Assembly (NCBI GenBank): GCA_048264125.1
Contig: JBLXDM010000002.1
Span: 465,093 to 529,092, forward strand
Direction of reading: 5' to 3'
Source of the DNA: M1-B18 sp048264125
GTDB lineage: Bacteria; Bacillota; Clostridia; Peptostreptococcales; Natronincolaceae
Length of the DNA: 64,000 nt
The position numbers and the translations under genes were made by a program. Numbering within the stretch: position 1 is the stretch's first letter; the number at the start of each line of letters is the position of its first letter. Positions 51,066 to 59,477 of this stretch are shown one piece after another. The notes under the pieces are model-generated. The model saw nothing but the letters and a program-made list of their open reading frames with translations, made no database searches and was not told where the DNA came from.

Positions 51066-52349
51066 TTACTTACTAAGCTTATTTTCAAAGCCAAAGAGCT
51101 CATCCACAAAGGAGGCAACTTCCTCGCCCCTGCCATGGTTACCTGCCTTCTTCATCTGTAAAATAGGCTGCTTCCACATCTTTTTCATAAGGCTTCTGAT
51201 AACAACCTCTACCACCTGTTTATCCTTCTCCTCCATGTGTTGTAGCCGCTTAAAGAGCTTTTCCAGCTCCTGATCCGTCAATTTTCTGCTGTAGTCCTGT
51301 ATGGCCTCAATCCTGGGATGCAGCGGCAGGCATTGATACCATTCAATATACGCCTCCACCCTTTCCCTAATACAGGCCTTAATATCATCAATGCATTTTT
51401 CCCTGAACCTTAGGTTTTCATCAGCTATTTTCTTTAGCTGGTCTATATGATAGAGGCTTATGCCCTCGATATCTCCTATATGGGGGTCAATATCCCTGGG
51501 CAGCGCTATATCCACAAGACAGAGCCTTTGCCCTTCAGACCTTGGCTTTAGTGCTTCCTTGAACTCCTGGTAATGCAATACATAATGGGGAGCACCGGTG
51601 GCGCTTATTATGGCATCCACCTTATTAATACAGCGGTATTTTTCATCGAAGGTAATATATCTGAGCCGTGAATGCTGTTTTAGCAGGTCCTCTACCGACT
51701 CCCTACTTCTATTGCAAATATAAATTTCCCTGACGCCCTTATCCAGTAGGTTTTCTATTGCCAGCCTGCTCATCTTGCCAAAGCCGATAACCATGATTGC
51801 TTTATTTTCCAGCTGCTGCAGCGCCTCCTCCATTTGCTTTACGGCAATAGCGCTTATGGATAGAGAGTTTTCTGATATGCCGGTGGTGGTTTTTATCTCC
51901 TTTGCCGCCGATACCGCCTCTTGAAACAGTCTATTCAATATTTTGCCACAGGCCTTTTCCGCCATGGCCCTGCTATGGGCCTCCTTTACCTGACCCAGTA
52001 TCTGGTCCTCCCCCAGAACCAAGGAATCAAGACCACAGCACACCTCCAGCAGGTATTCTACTGCTGCAGCTCCATCCCTATAGCTGTAGCTGCCCTCCAG
52101 CTCCTTTGCCTCCAGCTTGAAAAACTCCTGATAGAATAGCCTGAGCCTTTCCTCTGCCTCAGTAATATCCTGTACCACAGCAAAAATCTCACTTCTATTG
52201 CAGGTTGATATTATGATGGACTCCTCAACAAACTTAGAAATCCTAAAATAATCATAGGCCTGAAGAAGCTTTGATTTTGAAAAGGCTACCTTTTCCCTAA
52301 GGGCGATATTTGAGTTTTTATGGGTAATGCCAAATACCATAAGCTTCAT
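51066..52349 (-). CDS. hemA: Glutamyl-tRNA reductase
   Basis: Reduces glutamyl-tRNA to glutamate-1-semialdehyde, the first committed step of the C5 pathway. The catalytic Cys is in IISTCNRSEIFAV (about 47-59); the conserved VLGEDQILGQVKEA (about 111), the NADPH fold VIGFGKMSRLAIENL (about 186) and LVDIALPRDIDP (about 273) follow. 427 aa. AAGGAGGG precedes the ATG. Confidence 0.96.
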   Translation of the reverse strand: MKLMVFGITHKNSNIALREKVAFSKSKLLQAYDYFRISKFVEESIIISTCNRSEIFAVVQDITEAEERLRLFYQEFFKLEAKELEGSYSYRDGAAAVEYLLEVCCGLDSLVLGEDQILGQVKEAHSRAMAEKACGKILNRLFQEAVSAAKEIKTTTGISENSLSISAIAVKQMEEALQQLENKAIMVIGFGKMSRLAIENLLDKGVREIYICNRSRESVEDLLKQHSRLRYITFDEKYRCINKVDAIISATGAPHYVLHYQEFKEALKPRSEGQRLCLVDIALPRDIDPHIGDIEGISLYHIDQLKKIADENLRFREKCIDDIKACIRERVEAYIEWYQCLPLHPRIEAIQDYSRKLTDQELEKLFKRLQHMEEKDKQVVEVVIRSLMKKMWKQPILQMKKAGNHGRGEEVASFVDELFGFENKLSK

Positions 52350-52364
52350 TTCAATCCCTCCTTT

Positions 52365-52739
52365 TTACAAAGAGTTTGCTGCTATGCCTCTTGAAAGTAT
52401 AATATCCACCAGCTTATCATCAGCACCTATCGGCTCTCCCATTATAAAGCTTACCTCGGAGTGCTTTTCCTTCAATGCCTGCAAAAGCTCCGGAATATCG
52501 AATTTCACATGATTTCCGATAAAGATAAACATAGGAACTATTACGATCTCTTTAGCACCGCTGTTGATCAGTTCTTCTATCCCTTCCTCAAAGCTTGGCT
52601 TTGAAATCTGCAAGGAGCCATAGCCTACACAACAGAAATCCTCCTGCCTAGCCCTTACCTTTGCTACAATAGCCTCTAAAATTTCATCCGCTTCCTTAGC
52701 TTGACTTCCGTGAGCCAGCACAAACAATGCCTTCTTCAT
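52365..52739 (-). CDS. cbiX: Short-form sirohydrochlorin cobaltochelatase (CbiX-S)
   Basis: Inserts Co(II), or Fe(II), into sirohydrochlorin. 124 aa, the short dimeric type. LVLAHGSQAKEADEIL near the N-terminus has the metal-binding His, and VPMFIFIGNHVKFDIPELL (about 75) the second one. First structural gene behind the cobalamin riboswitch, which favours a cobalt role. GGGAGGTAAC precedes the ATG. Confidence 0.9.
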   Translation of the reverse strand: MKKALFVLAHGSQAKEADEILEAIVAKVRARQEDFCCVGYGSLQISKPSFEEGIEELINSGAKEIVIVPMFIFIGNHVKFDIPELLQALKEKHSEVSFIMGEPIGADDKLVDIILSRGIAANSL

Positions 52740-52805
52740 AAGTTGTTACCTCCCATTATTTTTCGTCCTATTTTTAAACAGTTTTACTTCAGTTTTTATA
52801 CAAAA

Positions 52806-52837
52806 ACAAAAATAACTCCATCCAAGGGATAGAGTTA
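52806..52837 (-). terminator. Terminator in the cobalamin-riboswitch expression platform
   Basis: Eleven-bp stem (52813-52823 with 52827-52837, one G-U pair) followed by TTTTTGTTTTTG on the minus strand, between the aptamer and cbiX. Termination in the presence of cobalamin is expected. Confidence 0.85.
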
Positions 52838-52889
52838 TCATATAGTGATTAAAAAGCCATTACAGTATGACCAACATTTCCTTCCCTCC

Positions 52890-53056
52890 GAAGGCTGTTT
52901 AAGGTTATAGGCTGGTATCCTGACTTGCGCTTCCTCTTACTCATGGCACCTTCCCAGAAAAGCTTCCAGTGGTTCTCGCCAATTTCATCTGCGCTTACAG
53001 TAGCGGGGGCTGTAACGGATTTTCACCGTTTTCCCAATTAAGTTTAAACACCTATT
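52890..53056 (-). promoter_or_regulatory. Cobalamin (adenosylcobalamin) riboswitch
   Basis: The minus strand reads, in order: GGGAAAACGGTGAAAATCCG, then ACAGCCCCCGCTACTGTAAG, then the J-region, GGAAGGTGCCATGAGTAAG, and AAGTCAGGATACCAGCC (B12 box AAGTCAGGAnACC). All are conserved blocks of the cobalamin aptamer. It heads the 18-gene cbiX-cbiJ operon. Confidence 0.96.
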
Positions 53057-53080
53057 AACTACTATTTAGTTATCAAAACC

Positions 53081-53109
53081 ATGATATCAAATGAGGTATG
53101 AAATTACAA
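53081..53109 (-). promoter_or_regulatory. Promoter of the cobalamin operon
   Basis: Minus strand TTGTAA (53104-53109), 17-bp spacer, TATCAT (53081-53086), about 25 bp before the riboswitch. Confidence 0.6.
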
Positions 53110-53172
53110 TGAATAATTTGATTTAGATAGCTTCAATATTTAATTTATGAATGCTGTATTTTACTTCATTAA

Positions 53173-53198
53173 AAAACCGGAGCATTGTCTCCGATTTT
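53173..53198 (-). terminator. Terminator of the VTT-domain gene
   Basis: Stem CGGAG/CTCCG with flanking A/T pairing (AAAAACCGGAGCATTGTCTC on the plus side), giving TTTTTT on the minus strand. It separates this gene from the cobalamin operon. Confidence 0.8.
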
Positions 53199-53854
53199 TA
53201 TTTGCAGTATATATGCTTATTCGTCCTGTTGAACACATAGGGCGATAAAGCCAGTGCAATAAGAATAACCAATACCACTATAGTCCGTATGGATAGAATG
53301 TCTTCTATGCCATCCCCTAAAAAGGTATATAGAATGACCTTTGGTATGCTCCCCATGGCTGTGCCAACAATAAAATTTCTGAAGGGAATCCCCACCAGCC
53401 CGGAGGCATAGCTTATGGGGTCGAAGGGAAAGCCCGGGGTGACCCTCATTGTGAATAATGCTTTTACTTCTTCATTTCTATCAATATTTTCAAATCTTTT
53501 TAAATACTTTTCTCCAACGAAACGATGAAATACTCCCTTGAAGCTTCCTGCCAAATAGTAGCCTAGGCTTGCATTAGCTAAAATCCCGACAATATTAAAT
53601 ATACTGCCCTTTAGTGTTCCGAATATTACTCCTCCAATAACAAATACGGCAGGACTCGGAATAAATAATATTGGCCTAATTGAAATTACAATAACATATA
53701 TGATTTCTCCAAAAATACCGAAGCTTTCCACCATATTCGTAAGATGGTCGACATCAAATCTGCTCTGTATTACCCTGTGATACCGAAGGCCTATGAAAAT
53801 AATCACTATAAGCAGAAGAAGCAGAAGAATTACCTTTAAGGTCTTTTTTGACAT
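53198..53854 (-). CDS. TVP38/TMEM64 (VTT-domain) membrane protein
   Basis: Integral membrane protein of the DedA/VTT superfamily, thought to act in lipid transport or scrambling. First helix at about 7-24, then the conserved IRPILFIPSPAVFVIGGVIFG (in parts, about 58-78), the FKGVFHRFVGEKYLKRF loop and RVTPGFPFDPISYASGLVGIPFRNF (in parts, about 137-161). 218 aa. No functional neighbour; transcribed alone. Confidence 0.88.
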   Translation of the reverse strand: MSKKTLKVILLLLLLIVIIFIGLRYHRVIQSRFDVDHLTNMVESFGIFGEIIYVIVISIRPILFIPSPAVFVIGGVIFGTLKGSIFNIVGILANASLGYYLAGSFKGVFHRFVGEKYLKRFENIDRNEEVKALFTMRVTPGFPFDPISYASGLVGIPFRNFIVGTAMGSIPKVILYTFLGDGIEDILSIRTIVVLVILIALALSPYVFNRTNKHIYCK

Positions 53855-53968
53855 AGGATCACTTCCAAACCTTATTATTAAACGCTCTATATATAATTAT
53901 ATTATATATGAAGGATTTAAGTCCATTTATAAAGTCAAAATCATTGGCTATTAATTAACATCCCTTTG

Positions 53969-55387
53969 CTAATTTTCTTCCCTCTTCAAATCAAAGAAGA
54001 ACTCAACCCCATTATTCCTATTTTCGACTCCAAAGCTGCTGCCGTGAAGCTCCAATACGTTTTTTACAATTGCCAGCCCAAGACCGACACCTTTATTATG
54101 CTCCTTACCTTTGTAGAAGCTCTCCCAAATATATTTTAGCTCCTCCTCCTGAATACTTTCACCTTCATTAAAGATACCAATTCGGATTTTGTTTTGGTGC
54201 TCCTCAATGATTATTTCAATCCTCCCGTCGATGCTTGTGTTTTTAACAGCGTTCTGTAGCAGGTTAACCAATACCTGCTGTATACGATACTCGTCGGCTA
54301 AAACCTTGAGCTCCTCATCATCTCCAATAATATTAAAATCCGCAACAGGCTCCTTCTTAGCCAATAGCCTGAAGCGCTCTACTGTCCGCTGTATCAAAGC
54401 AGTGATTTCAAAGGACTCTATACGAACCTTAAAATTTCCCGATTCCAGCTGACTCAAATCCAGTAAATCCTTTACCATTGCACTTACCTTGTCAATTTCC
54501 TCTTCTATAGTAATAAAGTATTCTCTTTTCTCCTCCTCTGTAGCCGCCATACCATCCTGTATAGCCTCCACATAGCCCCTAATCAGAGATATTGGGGTCT
54601 GCAGCTCATGGGACACCCTGGCAACAAACTGTTTTCTCATTTTTTCCAGATTTTTTTCCTTTTGAAGCTCCTGCTGCAGCTCGTCAAAGGTCTTCTTAAG
54701 CTTGCCCATAAGGAAGTTTAGGGTTCTTCCAAGCTCTCCAATTTCATCGCCTCTTTCATCATCCCATTTGAGGTCAAAATTCAATCTGGTCATTTCCTTT
54801 GCAGTATTATTAAGCTTTACCAGCGGCTTTGTTATCATACCAGAGAATATTCCTGCCAACAGCATTGCCATGAGAAGGGCAGCAAAAAACAAATATACAA
54901 AAAAATCCTTGGTGACCTCAACAGTATTTTCTATCGATTGGAGGGGAGATTGGATTAGTACTACGCCATTTTTTATAGGAAGCATCACCGAAAGGGCATC
55001 CTCTCTTCCCATTACGCCAGGTATCCTATATACGACACTGTTGCCTGCCAGTACCTGCCGCCATAAATCAGTGGGAATTTTAACGCCTCTATGAAAGCCC
55101 ATTATACCCTGTATATAAAGGGTCCTCCCCCCCGAGTCATATACTGTTATTCTGCCATTTATAGCCGGCAGTATTTCTTCAATATATTCCTCCGCTGTCT
55201 CCTCCATTCCTTTTTCCTCTATAATGCGGCTTAGCTCCAGCCCCAGCCTCTGCATTTGGTTTATTTTATTCTGTTCATAAAAGCCGGGAAGAAAATTAGT
55301 CTGTAAAAACCAAAGGAGCCCGACTAATATTAATGCAAATACAATAAACATCAGAAATAACTTCGTAAAAAGTGTGTTTTTCCTCAT
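53969..55387 (-). CDS. Sensor histidine kinase (HAMP, HisKA, HATPase)
   Basis: Membrane-bound kinase of 472 aa. TM1 about 10-29; extracytoplasmic sensor loop about 30-160; TM2 about 161-183; HAMP about 184-238; HisKA with phospho-acceptor His260 in RVSHELQTPISLIRG; and HATPase with NLLQNAVKNT (N box), IFNEGE and GVGLGLAIVKNVLELHG (G boxes, about 427-443). Its ATG overlaps the original stop of the upstream response-regulator frame (ATGA), so the two were a coupled pair. Signal unknown. Confidence 0.93.
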   Translation of the reverse strand: MRKNTLFTKLFLMFIVFALILVGLLWFLQTNFLPGFYEQNKINQMQRLGLELSRIIEEKGMEETAEEYIEEILPAINGRITVYDSGGRTLYIQGIMGFHRGVKIPTDLWRQVLAGNSVVYRIPGVMGREDALSVMLPIKNGVVLIQSPLQSIENTVEVTKDFFVYLFFAALLMAMLLAGIFSGMITKPLVKLNNTAKEMTRLNFDLKWDDERGDEIGELGRTLNFLMGKLKKTFDELQQELQKEKNLEKMRKQFVARVSHELQTPISLIRGYVEAIQDGMAATEEEKREYFITIEEEIDKVSAMVKDLLDLSQLESGNFKVRIESFEITALIQRTVERFRLLAKKEPVADFNIIGDDEELKVLADEYRIQQVLVNLLQNAVKNTSIDGRIEIIIEEHQNKIRIGIFNEGESIQEEELKYIWESFYKGKEHNKGVGLGLAIVKNVLELHGSSFGVENRNNGVEFFFDLKREEN

Positions 55388-55458
55388 GGCTTCACCTCAA
55401 AGCGGTACCCAAAGCCCCTCACCGTAGCTATATTTTCCCCCATAGGCTGTATTTTTTG
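55384..55458 (-). pseudogene. Severed C-terminal end of the response regulator
   Basis: Same frame as the response regulator after the TGA: 24 codons reading QKIQPMGENIATVRGFGYRF then EVKP and a TGA that overlaps the kinase ATG. ATVRGFGYRFE is the universal OmpR C-terminus, so this is the missing wing. One base change (TGA from CGA) would restore the gene. Confidence 0.85.
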
Positions 55459-56070
55459 TCATAAACGCTTTACATGAGTATCCACAGTCCTTAAATCTCC
55501 ATAATAGTCATAGCCCCAAACGCCATCTAAAATAACCTCACGGGACAATGCCTGGTTTTTGTTATGAATGAAGAATAGCAGAAGGTCATATTCCTTTGGA
55601 CTCAGGGCAAGTGGCTGCTCATTAAGATGTACCCTATGGGATTTTTTATCAATTACTAAGCTGTCTATTACTATAACCTCATCCGATACCTGCTGACGGC
55701 TTCTCTTTAATAGCGCCTTTACTCTTGCCACCAGCTCCTTAAGGCTGAAGGGCTTTGTCATATAGTCGTCCGCCCCAAGGTCAAAGCCGAAGAGCTTGTC
55801 GCTTTCATCATTTCTTGCCGTCAGTATTAGAATAGGGATATTGCTGACCTCCCTGATACGCTTGCAAATGGTCCATCCGTCGTATTTGGGTAGCATGATA
55901 TCCAATATAACGATATTTATCTGATTTTCATTAAAGGCAGTCAGTGCGGCTTCTCCGTCCGCTGCCTCAAATACATTGATGCCTTCCTTTTTTAGGTAGG
56001 TGGATACAAGCTTCCTCAGCTTCTCCTCATCCTCAACCAAAAGAATATTGGCTCCGATCACATGTCTCAC
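55459..56070 (-). CDS. OmpR-family response regulator, truncated by an in-frame TGA
   Basis: Receiver domain (about 7-120) with acidic pocket VEDEE, phospho-acceptor Asp57 (ILDIMLP) and TKPFS. The OmpR-type winged-helix domain starts at about 135 and includes LSPKEYDLLLFFI and the recognition-helix region TVDTHVKRL. The frame then hits TGA at 55459-55461, at residue 204, where family members have Arg (VKRLR-K). The reading frame stays open beyond it to a stop that overlaps the kinase start, giving the usual length of about 228 aa. The truncated product would lack the wing hairpin. AAGAGGTGAG precedes the ATG. Confidence 0.85.
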   Translation of the reverse strand: MRHVIGANILLVEDEEKLRKLVSTYLKKEGINVFEAADGEAALTAFNENQINIVILDIMLPKYDGWTICKRIREVSNIPILILTARNDESDKLFGFDLGADDYMTKPFSLKELVARVKALLKRSRQQVSDEVIVIDSLVIDKKSHRVHLNEQPLALSPKEYDLLLFFIHNKNQALSREVILDGVWGYDYYGDLRTVDTHVKRL

Positions 56071-56095
56071 CTCTTAACCTTTTTTCATGTAGAAT

Positions 56096-56129
56096 AAAAA
56101 CACCAATATATCCATACTGGTGTTTTTAT
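56096..56129. terminator. Bidirectional-looking terminator before the two-component genes
   Basis: Stem AACACCA/TGGTGTT (56099-56105 with 56118-56124) with A/T runs on both sides; on the minus strand it ends the secreted repeat-protein gene. Confidence 0.8.
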
Positions 56130-56149
56130 TGTATCACAATGAAGATATT

Positions 56150-56794
56150 TTAAAGCTCTTCGGTAGTACTTAATTTGATTTTATTAGGTACTCTTCTTCC
56201 CCTCATACCGCCCATCATGCCTCTGTAGCCACCTTCGCTATTTTCAAAGCAGCCTTCGATTCTTTCCTTTAGCTCAGCAGCCTCTTCCTCTGTTATTTTT
56301 CCTTCGCTTACCCTTTCGTCAAGCTCTGCCAGCCTGGCCTCCAATAGCTCCTGCTTGATGACCTCTAGGTCTATATTCATTTCCTCAGCGATATCCTCTA
56401 AGGTCTTACCTTCCTTCAGCTCAGCTGCAAGCTCCTCTTTTGTCAGTCCGGTTTCCTCTAATAGGGATTGAAGCAAGCTTGAGTCTTTTATTATGCCCAT
56501 ATGAGCACCCATAAATTTAGAGGATCTGTCCTTAAAGGACTCCAAGTCAATTCCCATCTCCTGAGCAATTTCCTCAAGCCCCTTACCGTCTTTAATGCCT
56601 TCAGTAATCTCCGTTATTTGCTCCTGTGTTAAGCCGGACCCCTCCAGCATCATATGCTGTCCCTTGAAGCCTCCAAATCTGTTCATTAGCTTTTCCCTAA
56701 GGGCTGGTGCCTCATCGCTGGTGGCAAAGGCCACTGAAGCCATCAATGTAGTCATTGCCAAAGCTAAAACTGTTACCTTAGCCTTTCTCTTCAT
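56150..56794 (-). CDS. Secreted helical repeat protein (DUF2680-like)
   Basis: Exported 214-aa protein: signal at 1-25 (ends AFA) and no cysteine except one near the C-terminus. Two similar 34-residue helical repeats (LTQEQITEITEGIKDGKGLEE... at about 55 and LTKEELAAELKEGKTLEDIA... at about 118) share GKxLExIAxEMxIDLExxK. A KITEEEAAELKERIEG segment (about 166) is typical of DUF2680/YckD-like proteins. A Gly/Met/Arg-rich tail follows. The start at 56794 fits GGAGAGGATGACT better than the ATG at 56800. Next to a two-component pair, so it may be its target or sensor aid (inference). Confidence 0.75.
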   Translation of the reverse strand: MKRKAKVTVLALAMTTLMASVAFATSDEAPALREKLMNRFGGFKGQHMMLEGSGLTQEQITEITEGIKDGKGLEEIAQEMGIDLESFKDRSSKFMGAHMGIIKDSSLLQSLLEETGLTKEELAAELKEGKTLEDIAEEMNIDLEVIKQELLEARLAELDERVSEGKITEEEAAELKERIEGCFENSEGGYRGMMGGMRGRRVPNKIKLSTTEEL

Positions 56795-56911
56795 AGTCAT
56801 CCTCTCCTTTTCTTTAATTTTACCTACAAGCCTATATTACCCTTCTTCTGTGACGGTTTTGTGACAGCTTTAGGAAACTTTTGAAAAGAATTTGAAAGGA
56901 TGTGTAATAGC

Positions 56912-57931
56912 CTAGTAGCCTATATACTTAGCATAGACTACCTTGCCCTCCTCAACGGTCTTGGCATTTTTAATAATTGCCCTGCCATCATCGAAGACCT
57001 TTATTTCATAGCCGTCGGCGGATATGTTCAATATAAATGGCGTCAGCCTTACTGCGATGCCTGCCGCTTGGAGTCTTTCATGCAATTGCTTTAGCTGTAA
57101 TTTTTTGCTGCTGCCGGGATCCACCTGAACACTATTGGCGCCACATATATGTACAGCCTCCGGCATTTTATCCTCAAGATATTGATATTTACTTTGCTGA
57201 CAACAGGGGCAGTCTTCCTTTTTACCTACCTCAACAGTCTCAAAGACATTATCCCACAGGTCTATAAAAAGCATGTTTTTGTCCATAAGGTCCTTATTGT
57301 CGGTTAAATATTTAATCGCTTCACTGGATTGATACATGCCCACAATGCCTGTAATCATGTTTATAACCCCCGCCGTATCACAGGTGGCTATGCTGCCGGT
57401 TGGAGGAGGCACCTCCATCAGGCATCTTAAGCAGCCGGTTTCACCGGGTATGTAGTTTTTTACTACTCCTGTGCTGCCAACTGCCCCTCCATAAATCCAG
57501 GGGATACCCTTTAAGAAGGCGACATCATTTATCAGATATCTGGTTTTAAAATTATCCGTGCAGTCCACTATGATATCCATGCCCTCCGCCAGACCTTCTA
57601 TTGTAATACTGTTGACATCCTTTACAACCGACTCTATCTCAATATCGGAGTTTGCCTTTAAAAGCCTTTCCCTTGCTGCCTCTGCCTTTGGTACGCTGTT
57701 TGCAGCATCCTCCTCATTAAATAATATTTGTCTATGGAGGTTGCTTAGCTCAACAAAATCCCTGTCTACTATCCTGAGATAGCCTACCCCCGTACGGGCA
57801 AGACTATTGGCAACAACCGTCCCCAGTGCGCCACAGCCTACAATCAGAGCCCTTGCATTCTTAAGAAGCCGCTGCCCCTCCGGTCCTATGCCTCTAAAAT
57901 TAATCTGCTTTGCGTATCTTTCCTCCACCAT
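56912..57931 (-). CDS. ThiF/MoeB/HesA-family adenylyltransferase
   Basis: E1-like enzyme that adenylates the C-terminus of a ThiS/MoaD-type sulfur carrier. ATP loop ALIVGCGALGTVVANSLAR (about 31-50), DRDFVELSNLHRQILF (about 59), DCTDNFKTRYLIND (about 125), catalytic region ATCDTAGVINMITG (about 185) and zinc pairs CLRC (about 168) and CPCC (about 247). The last 90 residues hold a small extra domain (VHICGANSVQVDP) seen in ThiF-like proteins fused to a MoeB-associated tail. ATG at 57931 is supported by AAGAGGTGG; GTG at 57940 is weaker. No carrier gene lies next to it, so ThiF versus MoeB is undecided. Confidence 0.88.
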   Translation of the reverse strand: MVEERYAKQINFRGIGPEGQRLLKNARALIVGCGALGTVVANSLARTGVGYLRIVDRDFVELSNLHRQILFNEEDAANSVPKAEAARERLLKANSDIEIESVVKDVNSITIEGLAEGMDIIVDCTDNFKTRYLINDVAFLKGIPWIYGGAVGSTGVVKNYIPGETGCLRCLMEVPPPTGSIATCDTAGVINMITGIVGMYQSSEAIKYLTDNKDLMDKNMLFIDLWDNVFETVEVGKKEDCPCCQQSKYQYLEDKMPEAVHICGANSVQVDPGSSKKLQLKQLHERLQAAGIAVRLTPFILNISADGYEIKVFDDGRAIIKNAKTVEEGKVVYAKYIGY

Positions 57932-58175
57932 ATTTGCCACCTCTTATTTTAAATTTAACTAACAACTCATCATTAATATATTCATTATATCAGCTTTTAA
58001 ACTAATGTTTTATTTCGCCAAGGTTGCTTAATAATCCTTTCAATAATTGAAAATTCAAAAAACATTAATGAAACCTTAATATATACTTTCGATTAAATAA
58101 TGCTTTTTATGTCATATAGTGATAAAATATATATAACTATTCTTAAAAGTCGTATATATTGCGGGGGATTTTCTA

Positions 58176-59192
58176 ATGAAAAGGTTTTTTTTGATGTTAA
58201 TAATATTGTTTGTTGCGGGTGTATTGGGAGCCTTATATTTGCCGGGTTATCTATCTGCCTCATCTATTGAGAGCCCAACAATCGTAGAGGTGCCTAAGGG
58301 GGCTTCTCTAGCCTATGTATCGGACCTGCTGCACCAGCAGGGGGTAATAAAAAGCAAGCTTTGGTTTAATTATCAAGCAAAGGCTAACAACGTGGACAGA
58401 AGCATTAAACCCGGCACCTATACTATCGAGCCGGATATGACCTTAGTCGAAATATTTGAGCTGCTGCAAAAAGGAGAACAGGCCCAGCAGGTTGTATTGA
58501 CGATTCCGGAGGGCTTCACCTTATACCAAATTGCCGAAAGAGTTGAAGAAATTGGCCTGGCTTCAGCAGATGAGCTTATAGCTGCAGCAACGGAGCACTA
58601 TACTGAAAAGGGCTACAGCTTTGACACAGCTAAGCTATTCTACAAGCTCGAGGGTTATCTTTATCCGGATACCTACCATTTTAATGCTACTCAAACAGCC
58701 AAGGATGTTATTCTAAGAATGTCCAAGGAGATGGAGGAGGTCTTCTCTGAGGAATACCTGAGGAGGTCCGAGGAGCTGAACCTGTCAACCCACGAGGTTT
58801 TAACCATAGCCTCTTTGATAGAACGGGAAGCTTACCACGATCAGGAGATGAAGGCGATTAGCGGAGTTATCTATAATCGATTGGAGCAAAACATGCTGCT
58901 GCAAATTGATGCAACTGTGATATATGCCATCGGTGAGGGTAAGGAGCATGTAACCCGTGTTCTATATGCTGATTTGGAGTCTCCAAATCCCTTCAATACC
59001 TATAAGCATATGGGCCTACCGCCGGGACCTATAGCTGCCCCAAGTAAAAAGGCCATTGAAGCAGCCCTGTACCCGGAGGATCATGATTATATGTACTATG
59101 TTCTGGGAGACAACGGACATGTTTTCAGTAAAACCTATAGCGAGCATCTGATAAATGTTGATAAATACCGTAAAATGACAAATAATAACTAA
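58176..59192 (+). CDS. mltG: Endolytic murein transglycosylase MltG
   Basis: Membrane-anchored lytic transglycosylase that ends peptidoglycan strands near the synthesis site. N-terminal helix about 4-26; LysM-like region (about 35-100, with KPGTYTIEPDMTLVEIFELL in parts); YceG domain with LEGYLYPDTYHF (about 158) and the catalytic Glu216 in IASLIEREAY; C-terminal NPFNTYKHMGLPPGPIAAPS (about 270). 338 aa. GCGGGGG precedes the ATG. Monocistronic with a strong terminator. Confidence 0.95.
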   Translation: MKRFFLMLIILFVAGVLGALYLPGYLSASSIESPTIVEVPKGASLAYVSDLLHQQGVIKSKLWFNYQAKANNVDRSIKPGTYTIEPDMTLVEIFELLQKGEQAQQVVLTIPEGFTLYQIAERVEEIGLASADELIAAATEHYTEKGYSFDTAKLFYKLEGYLYPDTYHFNATQTAKDVILRMSKEMEEVFSEEYLRRSEELNLSTHEVLTIASLIEREAYHDQEMKAISGVIYNRLEQNMLLQIDATVIYAIGEGKEHVTRVLYADLESPNPFNTYKHMGLPPGPIAAPSKKAIEAALYPEDHDYMYYVLGDNGHVFSKTYSEHLINVDKYRKMTNNN

Positions 59193-59231
59193 AAAGCAGG
59201 TGAAAAATCTATGATTTTTCACCTGCTTTTT
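59191..59231. terminator. Bidirectional terminator mltG / copper operon
   Basis: Perfect 19-bp stem (59191-59209 with 59213-59231), loop TAT, with T-runs on both strands. It serves both mltG and the convergent csoR-copA-copZ operon. Confidence 0.9.
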
Positions 59232-59247
59232 TTCATTTCACTATCTA

Positions 59248-59463
59248 CTATAATGCTTCTATTGAAACCACATCATAGCCTGCATCCTCTACCGTGTCCT
59301 TAAGCAGCTGATCGCTTACTTCACTGGAAAGCTCTACTACAGCGCTTTTATCCTGTAAATCCACAGTAGCCTCTACTACCTCCTCCAGCTCATTTAACGC
59401 CTTAGTTACTCTTCCTGAGCAATGTCCGCAGCTCATACCCTCAATTATAATTTTCTTTTTCAT
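59248..59463 (-). CDS. copZ: Copper chaperone CopZ
   Basis: 71-aa heavy-metal-associated domain with the copper site GMSCGHCSGRV (about 9-19). Delivers Cu(I) to CopA. It is the last gene of csoR-copA-copZ, 14 bp after copA. AAAGGAGGAAG precedes the ATG. Confidence 0.95.
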   Translation of the reverse strand: MKKKIIIEGMSCGHCSGRVTKALNELEEVVEATVDLQDKSAVVELSSEVSDQLLKDTVEDAGYDVVSIEAL

Positions 59464-59477
59464 TCTTTCTTCCTCCT

